NCBI GenBank assembly: GCA_041494885.1
Contig: JBGQBO010000015.1
Coordinates: 1 to 64,000, forward strand
DNA length: 64,000 nt
DNA from: JAIQFV01 sp041494885
GTDB lineage: Bacteria > Acidobacteriota > Terriglobia > JAIQFV01
Reading direction: 5' to 3'
Shown here: one piece after another, positions 17,196 through 25,977 of the stretch
How the letters are laid out: each line of letters starts with the position of its first letter
Numbering within the stretch: position 1 is the stretch's first letter
The notes under the pieces: generated by a model
What the model saw: only the letters and a program-made list of their open reading frames with translations
Told to the model about the DNA's origin: nothing
Database searches by the model: none
Program-made: the position numbers and the translations under genes

Positions 17196-18044
17196 CTACT
17201 TCGGGAACAGCCGTGCGGCGTTGTCGTAGAGAATCTTGCGTTGAGCCGCTTCCGGGAGGGGCAGCGCTTTGAACAGGGCGATATTTTCCGCGACGCTTCG
17301 GACTCCGAAGCCCGGCCAGTCGGTGCCGAACAGCACCTTGTCCGAAATCTCCTCAAGCCGCGGGAAGTATTCCCGTAGCAGCTTCTGTGGCGGAATACTG
17401 GAGATATCCATGTACATGTTCGGGTGCCGGCGAACGAGAAAGAAGGCTTCGTTCATCCACAGCGGACGGCCTCCGTGTGCCAGGATCACGACCAGATCCG
17501 GATAATCCACGCTGACATCATCGGCTAACAGGGGCTGCGCGTACTTATTGCGCGCGCCGGGAAAAATTGAAGTCCCTGTATGGATCATCACCGGCAGGCC
17601 GATGGCCTGCGCGCGCTCGTACACGGCCGCCAGCGGGGCCAGGCCGTCGTGGTAGGCGTTGGGCGCAAAGAGTTGATGAGGGGGATGGACTTTCAGTGCC
17701 CGAATACCGATCTTCGCCAGGCGATCGACTTCGGCTCCGGCATCCGCGACGTATTGCGGATGCACGGAGCCAAAGGCAATGAGTCGTGCCGGCGAGACCG
17801 CGCAGTAGCGTGCCGTCCAGTCGCTTACTTCGGCGGTGTAGCCAATCACGTCCGGGCTGACGGAGCTGATCAACCCGGCGCGCTCGACCCCCGACTCGTC
17901 CAGGTATTTCAGAAAGGCCGCAGGATCGGCGGAGAACTTCTCGATCTGGGCGAGGTCAGGGCGGTGACTCCGGGTGAACTCCAGCACCGCCGGCTTGAGC
18001 ATGCTGTGCGGTTGGATGTGGATATGAATATCAATGACGGGCAT
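17196..18044 (-). CDS. Amidohydrolase 2 family metal hydrolase
   Basis: The 282-residue product belongs to the TIM-barrel amidohydrolase_2 family (decarboxylases and lactonases of the ACMSD type). Visible metal and active-site elements are VIDIHIHIQ at the start, the lysine strand in GIRALKVHPPHQLF, VMIHTGTS, LVVILAHGGRPLW and VLFGTDWPGFG near the end. No signal peptide, so cytoplasmic. It is in a leftward run of small-molecule enzymes (hydrolases, MOSC). The exact reaction, hydrolytic or decarboxylating, cannot be read from the sequence. Confidence 0.85.
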   Translation of the reverse strand: MPVIDIHIHIQPHSMLKPAVLEFTRSHRPDLAQIEKFSADPAAFLKYLDESGVERAGLISSVSPDVIGYTAEVSDWTARYCAVSPARLIAFGSVHPQYVADAGAEVDRLAKIGIRALKVHPPHQLFAPNAYHDGLAPLAAVYERAQAIGLPVMIHTGTSIFPGARNKYAQPLLADDVSVDYPDLVVILAHGGRPLWMNEAFFLVRRHPNMYMDISSIPPQKLLREYFPRLEEISDKVLFGTDWPGFGVRSVAENIALFKALPLPEAAQRKILYDNAARLFPK

Positions 18045-18111
18045 CACTTTGGCTCAATGCTCAGTCAACAAACAGCGCTAGTGCTTTCCGTCGAATCGCC
18101 AGAAGCCGGCC

Positions 18112-18435
18112 TCAATGTCCACTGAACATGGAAAAATAAGCTCCCTCACCGAGCCATTCGGCACTGTGCGCACGGGTCTCGTGAAGCAGGCGGAATTTCC
18201 CGTCAAATTCCTGGGCCACCACGCGCTGGTCTTGTGCGTCGTAATAGCGGATAACGTAATGTCCCTCTTCCAGTGTCAGCACGTCAATCGGCCGGCTGTC
18301 ATCGAAGTTGAGACCCAGCTGCGACATCAGCTCTCCGAGCACATAATCGATGCCGCCGAGGGTCAAACTTTGCGAACCGCAGCCCAAAGTCCCATAACGG
18401 CTCTCGATTATTTGCCGCCCCTTTGGCGTAGTCAT
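18112..18435 (-). CDS. Small conserved protein, paralogue of the gene at 19370
   Basis: The 107-residue product has no recognised family. It is clearly paralogous to the 115-residue protein at 19370-19717: both share SRYG, a GLNF(D/E)DSR(P/A)IDV block, Y(Y/V)(V/I)RYYD, DQRVVA(Q/H)EFD, RAHxAEW(L/I)GE and AYF, at roughly 55-60% identity by eye. No signal peptide, helix or metal motif stands out. The start at 18435 is chosen by alignment with the paralogue; an upstream in-frame ATG at 18492 would add 19 residues. The two copies flank the MOSC gene. Confidence 0.7.
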   Translation of the reverse strand: MTTPKGRQIIESRYGTLGCGSQSLTLGGIDYVLGELMSQLGLNFDDSRPIDVLTLEEGHYVIRYYDAQDQRVVAQEFDGKFRLLHETRAHSAEWLGEGAYFSMFSGH

Positions 18436-18517
18436 CGATGGCTGAAGCCTCCACTGCTTTGCGGCAAGGCCGCCTGTCCCTGGATGCGTCATTCAGGCGT
18501 CGCCCAATGTGGGCGGA

Positions 18518-19174
18518 TCAAATGTCCGGATCCCAGAGGCGCTTGCGAAAATAATCCCGCCAACCTGAGGGAAGCGCAGGTAACTCGGTCACCCGGCGCA
18601 AAAGGCCCTGGTTCGCTGCATCCCCTGTGTACAAACTCACGACATCGGTCACAGTCACGCCCTGCTCATCCCGGGCCAGCCACTCGATCGAATCGTCGGC
18701 GCTGACCTCCCCCTCTCTCTGGACGGCAAGGTAGAAGCCGGTCCGGCCGCTCTGGAGGAAGCGCTTCACCATGTCCGGGCGGCCGAAACGAATGCCGAGC
18801 TTGAAGCAAGGCATTCGTGGTTGCGTGACGACAAACTCCACAGAGCCAATCCGAAGGCGATCACCAATGTGAACGGCACCTTCGTGCAAGCCCCCGGTCG
18901 TGAAGTTCTCACCAAACGACCCCCAGGGCAGGTCTGTGTCCGGAAGTTGACCGCGCCAGAACGAATAGTGCTCCGACGGGTAGACATAAACAGCCTTGTC
19001 AATTCCGCCGTGGACAGTGAGGTCTGACTGCTCATCGCCCTCCAGGTTGAGCGTGGCAACCCGAACGCGCCCCATCACGGGCACTTTGAAGATGGATGTC
19101 CTGACACGCTTCCCCTGCCACTCGATTTCGCGTGGAAGGCCCACATTGATGGCGATGAGTTTCATGGCTGCCAT
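18518..19174 (-). CDS. MOSC domain protein, YiiM-like
   Basis: The 218-residue product matches the MOSC (molybdenum cofactor sulfurase C-terminal) family of the YiiM type. YiiM-type proteins bind molybdenum cofactor and reduce N-hydroxylated compounds. Features are the beta-strand start ISV-like IAINVG, the LEGDEQSDLTVHGGIDKAVY block, the GSFGENFT loop, GDRLRIGSVEFVVTQPRMPC with the conserved cofactor cysteine, then LGIRFGRPDM and a C-terminal helical segment. AGGA lies seven bases before the ATG at 19174. The window also encodes a molybdo/tungsto-selenoenzyme (formate dehydrogenase), but 35 kb away. Confidence 0.88.
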   Translation of the reverse strand: MAAMKLIAINVGLPREIEWQGKRVRTSIFKVPVMGRVRVATLNLEGDEQSDLTVHGGIDKAVYVYPSEHYSFWRGQLPDTDLPWGSFGENFTTGGLHEGAVHIGDRLRIGSVEFVVTQPRMPCFKLGIRFGRPDMVKRFLQSGRTGFYLAVQREGEVSADDSIEWLARDEQGVTVTDVVSLYTGDAANQGLLRRVTELPALPSGWRDYFRKRLWDPDI

Positions 19175-19369
19175 ATCTCGATCCTGGTTCATCGTGCTCT
19201 GAATGGACACTCAATGAGCGGGTGTCATCCGCCACAGCACTCCGCGGAGAATCCCATCCGGCGGCACCGTCTCTATTCTGAGTCACTCTCTAGTTAGGTA
19301 TTCGGCGAAGTCTTATAACCGAAAGTGGGAGCTGCGGATTCGTTCCTCGAGAGGGGTCTCAGGCCATGC

Positions 19370-19717
19370 TCACAAATCCGCAGGGCACTTGACTCGGACA
19401 GTTCGGAACCACTCAAAATACGCGTCTTCGCCAATCCACTCGGCGATGTGCGCGCGTATCTCGGCGAGAAAGCGGAAACTGGAGTCAAACTCATGGGCGA
19501 CGACACGCTGGTCATCCCCGTCGTAATAGCGAACGACATATCGCCCGGCAGACACTTCCGCCACATCAATGGCCCGGCTATCTTCGAAGTTGAGCCCCAT
19601 ATGGTACATCAATGCATCCAGATCGTACTCCGTGCCGTCCACGGTCACAGACTGTGGACCTTGCCACAACGGCCCGTAGCGACTTTCCATCAAGGCCCGG
19701 CCTCTCAACTCTGCCAT
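19370..19717 (-). CDS. Small conserved protein, paralogue of the gene at 18112
   Basis: The 115-residue product is the second member of the paralogous pair described at 18112. It begins MAELRGRALMESRYG and is preceded by AGGTG; its start is well supported. It lies 7 bp after the DUF4177-like gene, so the two are probably cotranscribed and translationally linked. Its family was not recognised. The charged, strand-rich sequence suggests a small cytoplasmic alpha/beta protein. Confidence 0.72.
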   Translation of the reverse strand: MAELRGRALMESRYGPLWQGPQSVTVDGTEYDLDALMYHMGLNFEDSRAIDVAEVSAGRYVVRYYDGDDQRVVAHEFDSSFRFLAEIRAHIAEWIGEDAYFEWFRTVRVKCPADL

Positions 19718-19724
19718 GGGTCAC

Positions 19725-19943
19725 CTACGCTTCCTTCGTTGCGAGGTGGGGCCGCTTAAAGATCAAGTGCACGCCGACTGTTCCGTAGGCGATCCCGTCT
19801 TTATTCGGCGCGATCAGGGGAGTCGAGCTCACGAGCTCCCATCCATCGCCCCCCGCCCCGTTGATCCATTCCTCCAACCCGCTCTCCAACCCCTCTGCAG
19901 TCTCGTTGAAGAGAACCATACGATCATAATATTCCCACTGCAT
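19725..19943 (-). CDS. DUF4177-like small protein
   Basis: The 72-residue product begins MQWEYYDRMVLF and contains LEEWINGAGGDGWELVSSTP followed by a strand ending FKRP. This is the pattern of DUF4177 proteins (an opening WEY strand, a helix, then GWELV). Their function is unknown. The ATG at 19943 follows GAGAGGAG; the frame is open further upstream but without a start signal. It is packed between the alpha/beta hydrolase and the small paralogue gene. Confidence 0.75.
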   Translation of the reverse strand: MQWEYYDRMVLFNETAEGLESGLEEWINGAGGDGWELVSSTPLIAPNKDGIAYGTVGVHLIFKRPHLATKEA

Positions 19944-20006
19944 CGTTACACTCCTCTCGGTGATTTGTACTGGGCCGCACCAAACGGGTCCCACTGAAGC
20001 GCGCTG

Positions 20007-20738
20007 TCACTGCAAATGGTCGGCCAGCCAATTGGAGACGGTCTTCAACGCCTCGGCGTTGTACTTGATTTCCATGTGATTGAACCAGCGTGGCAGATAG
20101 CGAATCAATCCATTGTCATGGGTTACATCCGGCCGCAGGTCAGTGGTGATATAACGCAACTCGGCGCCGGGCAGCGCCGTCTTCAGGCCGGCCGCGCCTT
20201 CCAGCAATGAGGGAAGGTCGCGTTCGGCGTAAAGCAAAAGGCAGGGACGATCATGTCCCGGAACGGGACCCAGCAGATCGAGTAACTCAATGACATAGCC
20301 AGAGTAGGGTTCGCGCATTGCCGGGCTGGGAAAGTTTTCAAACATCCACTTGCCCTGCGGAGAGACCTGACTTACCACCGCGGGAGAAATGGCCACCATG
20401 CAATCAGCCGAAGACATCAGGGACAGGCGCCCGCCCAAGCTGATGCCGGTGGCACCGGCGCGGCCAAAGCGACGAACGTAGCGCACGGCCGCTTCCACGT
20501 CATCGCGTATTTGTGGACCGATGGGGGCCATGTTTTCACCGTGTCCGCACGGGTCAATGGCAAGCCCGGCCGGTCCCTTCTCCGCGATGGCGGCTGCCAG
20601 AGCCATGACGCTCTCTTTCGTGGAACCATAGCCAGGGCACACGACCACCCCGCCGCGCGGGGAGTCCGGCGAAAAAATAATGGCGGGAATGGCGTGACCA
20701 TCAGGGGCAAACAAATCGGTGACGCGCTGGAAGTGCAT
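20007..20738 (-). CDS. Alpha/beta hydrolase
   Basis: The 243-residue product has the serine-hydrolase fold. The oxyanion region is VVCPGYGSTKES, the acid strand AIDPCGHGENM, and the nucleophile elbow GISLGGRLS carries the catalytic serine at about residue 110. A likely acid is in LLYAERDLPSL and a likely histidine in DVTHDNGL near the end. The ATG at 20738 follows GGGGAGGG. No signal peptide. It starts a leftward group with the DUF4177-like and paralogue genes. Substrate (ester, thioester or peptide) is not predictable. Confidence 0.85.
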   Translation of the reverse strand: MHFQRVTDLFAPDGHAIPAIIFSPDSPRGGVVVCPGYGSTKESVMALAAAIAEKGPAGLAIDPCGHGENMAPIGPQIRDDVEAAVRYVRRFGRAGATGISLGGRLSLMSSADCMVAISPAVVSQVSPQGKWMFENFPSPAMREPYSGYVIELLDLLGPVPGHDRPCLLLYAERDLPSLLEGAAGLKTALPGAELRYITTDLRPDVTHDNGLIRYLPRWFNHMEIKYNAEALKTVSNWLADHLQ

Positions 20739-21063
20739 AGACCCTCCCCAGGTCTTTAAATTCACGCGGTCTGGTCAGCTCGGAATGATTCTACCCGTCA
20801 CCTGCGCGCCCGTCTTAATTGTAGAATGCGGATTTCGGATTGCGGAATAGAGGTACAGGAGCATCCCTGGATTCTGACCGTCTGGTACCTTGCAGAACGA
20901 CTCGCACCCTCTCTTGAGGCCAGACCTGATTTCCCTTCACTGCCAGGATCAAGGTTGAAGTTTCTTTGCCTTTGTTCCAATCCGCGGCAATCTGCGTTAA
21001 TCTGTGGGTCAAGAACTTCAAATCACTTCGGTCAGGTTTCTGTCCTCGGAATCGGCCCCAAAA
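20739..21063. other. Intergenic gap between two hydrolase genes
   Basis: No gene is visible. The stretch around 20819-20850 has the reiterated text GCGGATTTCGGATTGCGGA, and 20975-21010 has a similar reiterated text with CCGCGGCAATCTGCGTTAATC. These are simple direct microrepeats of a type common in the non-coding DNA of these bacteria. The next gene upstream ends at 21064. Confidence 0.45.
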
Positions 21064-21993
21064 TCAGGGTGCAACCTTCTCGAGCCATGACAGAATGTAT
21101 TGTGTCAGAACCCCTTCCCGTTTCTTGAACCCATGGTCGGCGCCGTCGACCTCAATCAGGTCCACGCGGGTGCTGCGCTTTGCCGCATCCCGCAGCCGTT
21201 CGGCGATGCCAGGTTCGACCAATTTATCGGCTGTTCCCCGGACGAGCAGAACCGGGTCGGCGATCTTCTGTATGTTCCGGTAAGGATCGGATTGTGCGTT
21301 CGGCCCGCGCATACTGAGCAAGAAACGAGGAGTGTATAGGGCTTTGCCGAGCGGCCCCAGATCCACCAGCATCAACTGCTTCTCCTGGCCGGCGGCTTGA
21401 ATCGCCAGCGCCTCGTCCACGGTGGCTTGGGCATTCTTTCGACCGAACTGCCACGCATTCCAATCGAAAAGATTTCCGGGTCCCGAGACGAGCACCGTTG
21501 CCACAATGCTCGGATCAGAAGTTGTCGCCTGGTAGTATAGCACGCGGTTGGTGCCCATGCTCTGGCCCAGGAGGACCAGCCGGGAAGAGCCCAGCTGGTG
21601 CAGATAGGCCACACCGGCAGCGATATCGGCCTCGTTATCCGTGAAGTCAGACACCTTCGGGCCTGTGTCGTGGTCGCGCATGTTCAAAGCGAGGCTGGCA
21701 TAACCCTGCTCGGCCGCCACCTGAGCCAACTGTGGAAAATACCCGCTGTAAAAGTTGCCTCCGTAGCCATGCACAAGCAGGAGGGCCGCAGGGCGTTGGC
21801 GGGAGGTCGGCCGGTAAAGAATCCCATCTAGAGCGATCCCATCCCGCGTTGTGACTGCCACTTGTTGGACGGTATAGGCGGCCTTTGGTGTCTGCACCGG
21901 AGGCCAGGAGAAGAAGGCACCCCCCTTGGGAACGCTGAAAAGCAGCAGACCGGCGAAGAGAACGGACAAGTATTTGCAAAGCCGTGGCATCAT
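21064..21993 (-). CDS. Exported alpha/beta hydrolase
   Basis: The 309-residue product begins with a hydrophobic signal or anchor (residues 5-22, KYLSVLFAGLLLFSVP). The hydrolase core has LLLVHGYGGNFYSG (oxyanion region, about residue 75), the nucleophile elbow LLGQSMGTNR (about residue 145), the acid region VLLVRGTADKLVEP and the histidine in VDGADHGFKK near the C-terminus. This fits periplasmic lipase/esterase-like or peptidase-like hydrolases of the family. GAGG lies 8 bases before the start. It is separated from the cytoplasmic hydrolase at 20007 by 325 bp. Confidence 0.85.
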   Translation of the reverse strand: MMPRLCKYLSVLFAGLLLFSVPKGGAFFSWPPVQTPKAAYTVQQVAVTTRDGIALDGILYRPTSRQRPAALLLVHGYGGNFYSGYFPQLAQVAAEQGYASLALNMRDHDTGPKVSDFTDNEADIAAGVAYLHQLGSSRLVLLGQSMGTNRVLYYQATTSDPSIVATVLVSGPGNLFDWNAWQFGRKNAQATVDEALAIQAAGQEKQLMLVDLGPLGKALYTPRFLLSMRGPNAQSDPYRNIQKIADPVLLVRGTADKLVEPGIAERLRDAAKRSTRVDLIEVDGADHGFKKREGVLTQYILSWLEKVAP

Positions 21994-21996
21994 CCG

Positions 21997-22316
21997 CTAA
22001 GCCTCAATCGGGTCGACCAGATCGGTCAGGTTCTGGGCTACCGCATCCGGCGTGTAGGCGGGTACATCGTGAATTGCCTCGGAGCGATTCACCCAGCAGG
22101 TCCAGAATCCAAATTTCTTCACCCCTGTACTGTCCCGATAATTCGAGGAGACGAAGCCGATCGCGTTACTCGCCAGGCCCAATCTGTTGCACGCCAGTTG
22201 ATGGACACGAGGGTGTGGATCCCTGGCCCGGAAATTTTCGATCGCCAACGGAAATGACGGAGTGGACATCAAACAACGTTCCGCAACTGTCAAACACCAG
22301 GCCTTGATCTCGGTCT
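21997..22316 (-). pseudogene. Decayed haloacid dehalogenase, type II
   Basis: Two frames on the minus strand carry the two ends of a type II haloacid dehalogenase. One encodes LVFDSCGTLFDVHSVIS near 22260-22305, the nucleophile motif I with its aspartate. Another encodes a typical C-terminus: RVHQLACNRLGLASNAIGFV, then SSN, WVNR and a final DLTDL. About 130 residues between them are gone and the frame has shifted, so no functional enzyme can be made. It sits directly after the PAS gene, whose stop codon it touches. Confidence 0.82.
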
Positions 22317-22802
22317 TCACTCGTCTCTCCGCTGTCCCTGGAATCCGACGGATTTGCTCGCCTGTTCCAACTTGGCCTCCAGGGCCACCATCCGCTCCTT
22401 CATTTCCTTCTGTTTCTGCCAGCGCGCTGTAACATCGAGCATGATGGCTGCCGCACCCATCATCTCGCCTGTCGGGGCGTGCAGGAGGACTATGGTAAAC
22501 TCCACGGAAATGCGGGTCCCATCCTTCCGCATGGCCGGCACCGCCAGCAGTTGCCGGCCGTATTTTGTCACGCCCGTAGCCATCACCCGATGGTAGCCGT
22601 CCCAGTGCAAGGCCCGCTGGCGCTCAGGAACAATCAGGTCCATGCTCTTCCCTAAGACCTCATCAGCACGGTAGCCGAACATCGCCTCAGCGCCGGAATT
22701 CCAGAAGCGAATGATGCCCTCATGATCCCCAAAAATGACGGCAAACTGGGTCTGCTCCACAATATTTTGACACAACCAATCCAGCGTAAACGTCGGCGCC
22801 AT
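22317..22802 (-). CDS. Single PAS-domain protein
   Basis: The 161-residue product is one PAS domain (about 12-125) followed by a charged coiled coil (about 128-150). PAS landmarks are IIRFWNSGAEAMFGYRADEVLGK, the PERQRALHWDGYHRVM helix, and RKDGTRISVEFTI. No output domain follows. The ATG at 22802 has AGGAG six bases upstream. It comes 55 bp after the aldehyde dehydrogenase in the CoA-transferase operon, so it may sense redox state, oxygen or a ligand and act by binding a partner. Confidence 0.85.
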   Translation of the reverse strand: MAPTFTLDWLCQNIVEQTQFAVIFGDHEGIIRFWNSGAEAMFGYRADEVLGKSMDLIVPERQRALHWDGYHRVMATGVTKYGRQLLAVPAMRKDGTRISVEFTIVLLHAPTGEMMGAAAIMLDVTARWQKQKEMKERMVALEAKLEQASKSVGFQGQRRDE

Positions 22803-22857
22803 AAGACACTCCTGTCTGAACCAAGTCTGGTCGTTTCCTGCATCCCTTCCTGGAACC

Positions 22858-24126
22858 TCACGCGGCCACAGAGGTTTCCAAGCTGAGGAGTTTTGGCCCC
22901 TGCTTGATTTGGAATCGCCCCCCGGACGTTTCCCAGATCCAGCCTGAATAACCGTACCCCCCCACCGCCTTTACAATGAATGCGCCCTTCCAGGAGGCGC
23001 TTCGGGGCTCGTTGCAAGAGACGGTGCCAAATTTGCCGAAGGTATAATTCGACACGGGATGGCAATACGGCTCGCCGTGCAATGCGTCGGCCACTGTCCG
23101 CGCCTGCTCTCCGCCGTGAACCGCGGCGCGCAGGCCGTACTTGTGGTTTCGAGCGCGGGCAATAACCTCCTCATCGGTGAGAAAGCTGGAGGTAAAGGCG
23201 ACGGGGCCGAATACCTCCTCCTTCATCCCCAACATCTCGTCGGTGCAATTCTTGACCACGGTCGGCCAGATCAGGTTCCCTTCGATGCGGCCTCCCGCAA
23301 GGATTTCCCCGCCTTTTTGCACGGCGTCATTCAATTGGGTTGCCAGCTGTCGCACTGCCAGATCGCTGGCCACCGCAGAGATATCTGTCTTTGCATCGGC
23401 CGGATCTCCCACGACCAAACGTTTCACCCGCTCGATGAACCTCTCGAGAAACTCCTCGTAAATCGATTGGTGGATGAAGATCCTTTTGGGGGCTGTGCAC
23501 GTCTGGCCCGCATAAGCAAATTTGGAAATCATCAGATCTTCCAAGGCGAGATCCAGGTCGGCCTCCGGAAATACGATGAACGGGTCTTGCCCCGGACCCT
23601 CAAAGACGAGCTTCTTGCCGGTCTTCTCAAAGGCCGGTTGGTAGGGTCTGATATTTTCGTCGAAACCGAATACCACCACCGTGGAGACCTCAGGGTTACG
23701 GAGAGACTCCTCGAGAAAGGTCCTTCCGCTGCCTTTGTAAAAACTCACGTCGTTGCCGAAGATCGGTTTGTACAAGTTTTCCGTAAGCGTCAGGAGGTGG
23801 GGGGCCTTTGAGGAAAATTTCACGCTGAGTTTGTTGCCCACGGCATAGATCGAGGTAATGGCCGTGTTCAGCCAGGCGCTCCCGTTGTAAGAGAGAAGCA
23901 GAGAAACACGAGAGCCCGGCCCTCCCAATGGCCGCCGCGCTTTGAGAGCATCCTTTACCTCATCGAACATCTGGAGCCTGTCCGCTGCCAGATCGACTTC
24001 TTTCGCATTGTCTTTCACTGTGAAGCAAAGGTCTTTTACGGCGAAGTCAATGATCTGGCCCTTGTTCTTCCTGAGCGCTTGAGACAGTTTGTGGATCTTC
24101 TGTATTCTCTGGTCGAACGGCATCAT
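22858..24126 (-). CDS. Aldehyde dehydrogenase family protein
   Basis: The 422-residue product is a NAD(P)-dependent aldehyde dehydrogenase, somewhat shorter than the usual 480-500. The general base is Glu176 in KLVFEGPGQDPFIVFPEADL and the catalytic cysteine is Cys210 in AGQTCTAPKRIFIH. The cofactor and helix regions SVKFSSKAPHLL and FYKGSGRTFLEE match, as does EEVFGPV later on. The substrate-side N-terminus is trimmed and the glycine-rich GSTxxG loop is altered to KGSGRT, so activity needs testing. A weak start: two ATG codons at 24126 and 24123. It is the sixth gene of the operon beginning at 29775. Confidence 0.85.
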   Translation of the reverse strand: MMPFDQRIQKIHKLSQALRKNKGQIIDFAVKDLCFTVKDNAKEVDLAADRLQMFDEVKDALKARRPLGGPGSRVSLLLSYNGSAWLNTAITSIYAVGNKLSVKFSSKAPHLLTLTENLYKPIFGNDVSFYKGSGRTFLEESLRNPEVSTVVVFGFDENIRPYQPAFEKTGKKLVFEGPGQDPFIVFPEADLDLALEDLMISKFAYAGQTCTAPKRIFIHQSIYEEFLERFIERVKRLVVGDPADAKTDISAVASDLAVRQLATQLNDAVQKGGEILAGGRIEGNLIWPTVVKNCTDEMLGMKEEVFGPVAFTSSFLTDEEVIARARNHKYGLRAAVHGGEQARTVADALHGEPYCHPVSNYTFGKFGTVSCNEPRSASWKGAFIVKAVGGYGYSGWIWETSGGRFQIKQGPKLLSLETSVAA

Positions 24127-24284
24127 GGTCGGCCTGAAGATAATTTGATTGTGAAAGGGCAACGCAGGTGGGCGGCAAGGATCAGACACACAGGTGAGGC
24201 AGCACACAATCCCCAAGCTTCAGGACTCCGGGAACAATAAAAGGGGCCGGCGAAGGCGGATCTATTTGTGGGCCATCCCAACAC

Positions 24285-25937
24285 TCAGGCTGAGGTGGCC
24301 GGGCGGATCGACTGCGCGCCTCCGGTATCTTTCTCTCTCAACACCCGCCGCAGGAGTTTGCCTGTCGCCGTGCGCGGCAACTGGTCCACTAAAACCACCT
24401 CGCGGGGCAACTTGTATGTGGCGATTTTGTTCCGGCAGAATTCGACCAGTTCATCGGGGGTGGCGCTTGCGCCGGATTTGAGCACGACAAAGGCCTTGGC
24501 GATTTGTCCGCGCACAGGGTCGGGAACGCCGATCACGCCTACTTCGACCACGGCCGGGTGCGTTGCCATAACCGATTCGATTTCCTCCGGCCCGATGCGG
24601 TAGGCCGAGCTCTTGATGATATCGTCCTCGCGGGACACGAAGAAGAAGTAGCCCTCTTCGTCGGAATGGACAAAGTCACCGGCACGGTTCCAGCCGTCAG
24701 GCGTGACGGCCTGTTGCTGCTTGTTGTTCTCGCGCCAGTACAGCGTGCCCGTGGGCCCGCGAACCAGGAACCGGCCGATTTCACCGGGGCCGGCGTCACG
24801 GCCGTCCTCGGTGGCCGCCTTGATTTCATAGCCCGGCACGGCTTGGCCGAACGAGCCCGGCTTGGCGCGCTCACTGACCACATTGGAAACGAAAACGTAC
24901 ATCATCTCGGTGGTGCCCAAGCCTTCAAAGATCTCCTGACCGAACTTTTCCTTCCAGGCATAATACGTCGCCGCAGTCAGGCTCTCGCCCCCGCCGGTGC
25001 AAATCCGCAGGCTGCTCAGGTCATACTTCTTTTCCGCGTCAGGCACCTGCAGCATCTTGCGGTAAGCCGTGGGCGCAAGAGAGAGCACGGTGATGCGATG
25101 TTTCTGGATGGTCTCGAACATCTTTTCGGGCTCGAACTTGGAGATGAGGGAGGCGGTGGCGCCGAAGCGGAAGGGGATGGTGGTAAAGGTCGAGTATCCA
25201 GCGCCGAACGCCAGGGGTGCCGAGCCGCCAATGACGTCATTCTCCTTGACCTTCCAACCGTAGGTTCCGAAAGCATCAGGCACGATGAGAGTTTCTTCAA
25301 CGAGGTGGGCCGTGCCTTTGGGGCGGCCTGTGGTACCGGAGGTATATAGCAAAACAGCCACATCCTCGCGCGCCCGGCGCACTGGGGCGAGTGTTGGCCC
25401 GCCCGATTGCATCAGTTCGCCGAAGAGTTGATAGCCTTTGGCCTTAAGCACAGCCGGTTCGCCACCGATGACGATGATGTGTTTGACGGTCTTCAAATCC
25501 GGACGCGCCGCCTCGAGTTCGCCCAAAAGTGCGGCGTGGACCACAATGGCCACGGCCTCGGCGTCGTTGGCCACGTGAGCAATCTCGGCGCGCGAAAACA
25601 GCGGCGAAATGGGAGTGAACACGCCGCCCAACCTCAGGACGGCAAAGTTGGCGACCAGCGAGGGCGGGATGCTGGGCGCACGCAAAAGAACCCGGTCGCC
25701 TTCCGCGACGCCCAACTCGCGCAAGGCGTTGCCGAATTTGTTGGCTTGGCCAAGGAGTTGAGCGTAAGTAATGCGTTGGTCTTCAAAAAGTACGGCCGTG
25801 CGTTCACCCCGACCGGCAGCGACGTGCTTTTCGAGCAGCTCCTCGGTGGGATTGAACCGCGGCGCGTAAGACGCGAATTCAGGAAGCGTGTAGATGCGTT
25901 TGGGCCACAGCTCACGCGGCGGTAAGTAATCTGCCAT
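24285..25937 (-). CDS. Acyl/aryl-CoA ligase, benzoate-CoA ligase-like
   Basis: The 550-residue product is an AMP-forming CoA ligase that activates a carboxylic acid as an acyl-adenylate and then as a CoA thioester. Motifs: LLYTSGTTGRPKG (P-loop), EGLGTTEMMYVF (A5), DGWNRAGDFVHSDEEGYFFF (A7), FVSREDDIIKSSAYRIGPEEIE (A8) and PRTATGKLLRRVLR with the terminal catalytic lysine. The overall pattern resembles benzoate/2-aminobenzoate-CoA ligases. AAGGAG precedes the ATG. It lies 40 bp after the four-cysteine protein gene in the CoA-transferase operon, so it likely supplies or uses the same CoA thioesters. Confidence 0.92.
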   Translation of the reverse strand: MADYLPPRELWPKRIYTLPEFASYAPRFNPTEELLEKHVAAGRGERTAVLFEDQRITYAQLLGQANKFGNALRELGVAEGDRVLLRAPSIPPSLVANFAVLRLGGVFTPISPLFSRAEIAHVANDAEAVAIVVHAALLGELEAARPDLKTVKHIIVIGGEPAVLKAKGYQLFGELMQSGGPTLAPVRRAREDVAVLLYTSGTTGRPKGTAHLVEETLIVPDAFGTYGWKVKENDVIGGSAPLAFGAGYSTFTTIPFRFGATASLISKFEPEKMFETIQKHRITVLSLAPTAYRKMLQVPDAEKKYDLSSLRICTGGGESLTAATYYAWKEKFGQEIFEGLGTTEMMYVFVSNVVSERAKPGSFGQAVPGYEIKAATEDGRDAGPGEIGRFLVRGPTGTLYWRENNKQQQAVTPDGWNRAGDFVHSDEEGYFFFVSREDDIIKSSAYRIGPEEIESVMATHPAVVEVGVIGVPDPVRGQIAKAFVVLKSGASATPDELVEFCRNKIATYKLPREVVLVDQLPRTATGKLLRRVLREKDTGGAQSIRPATSA

Positions 25938-25977
25938 TGCGGTCTCCTTAGCGGCCAGCCAATTGGGGCTGCTTGGC

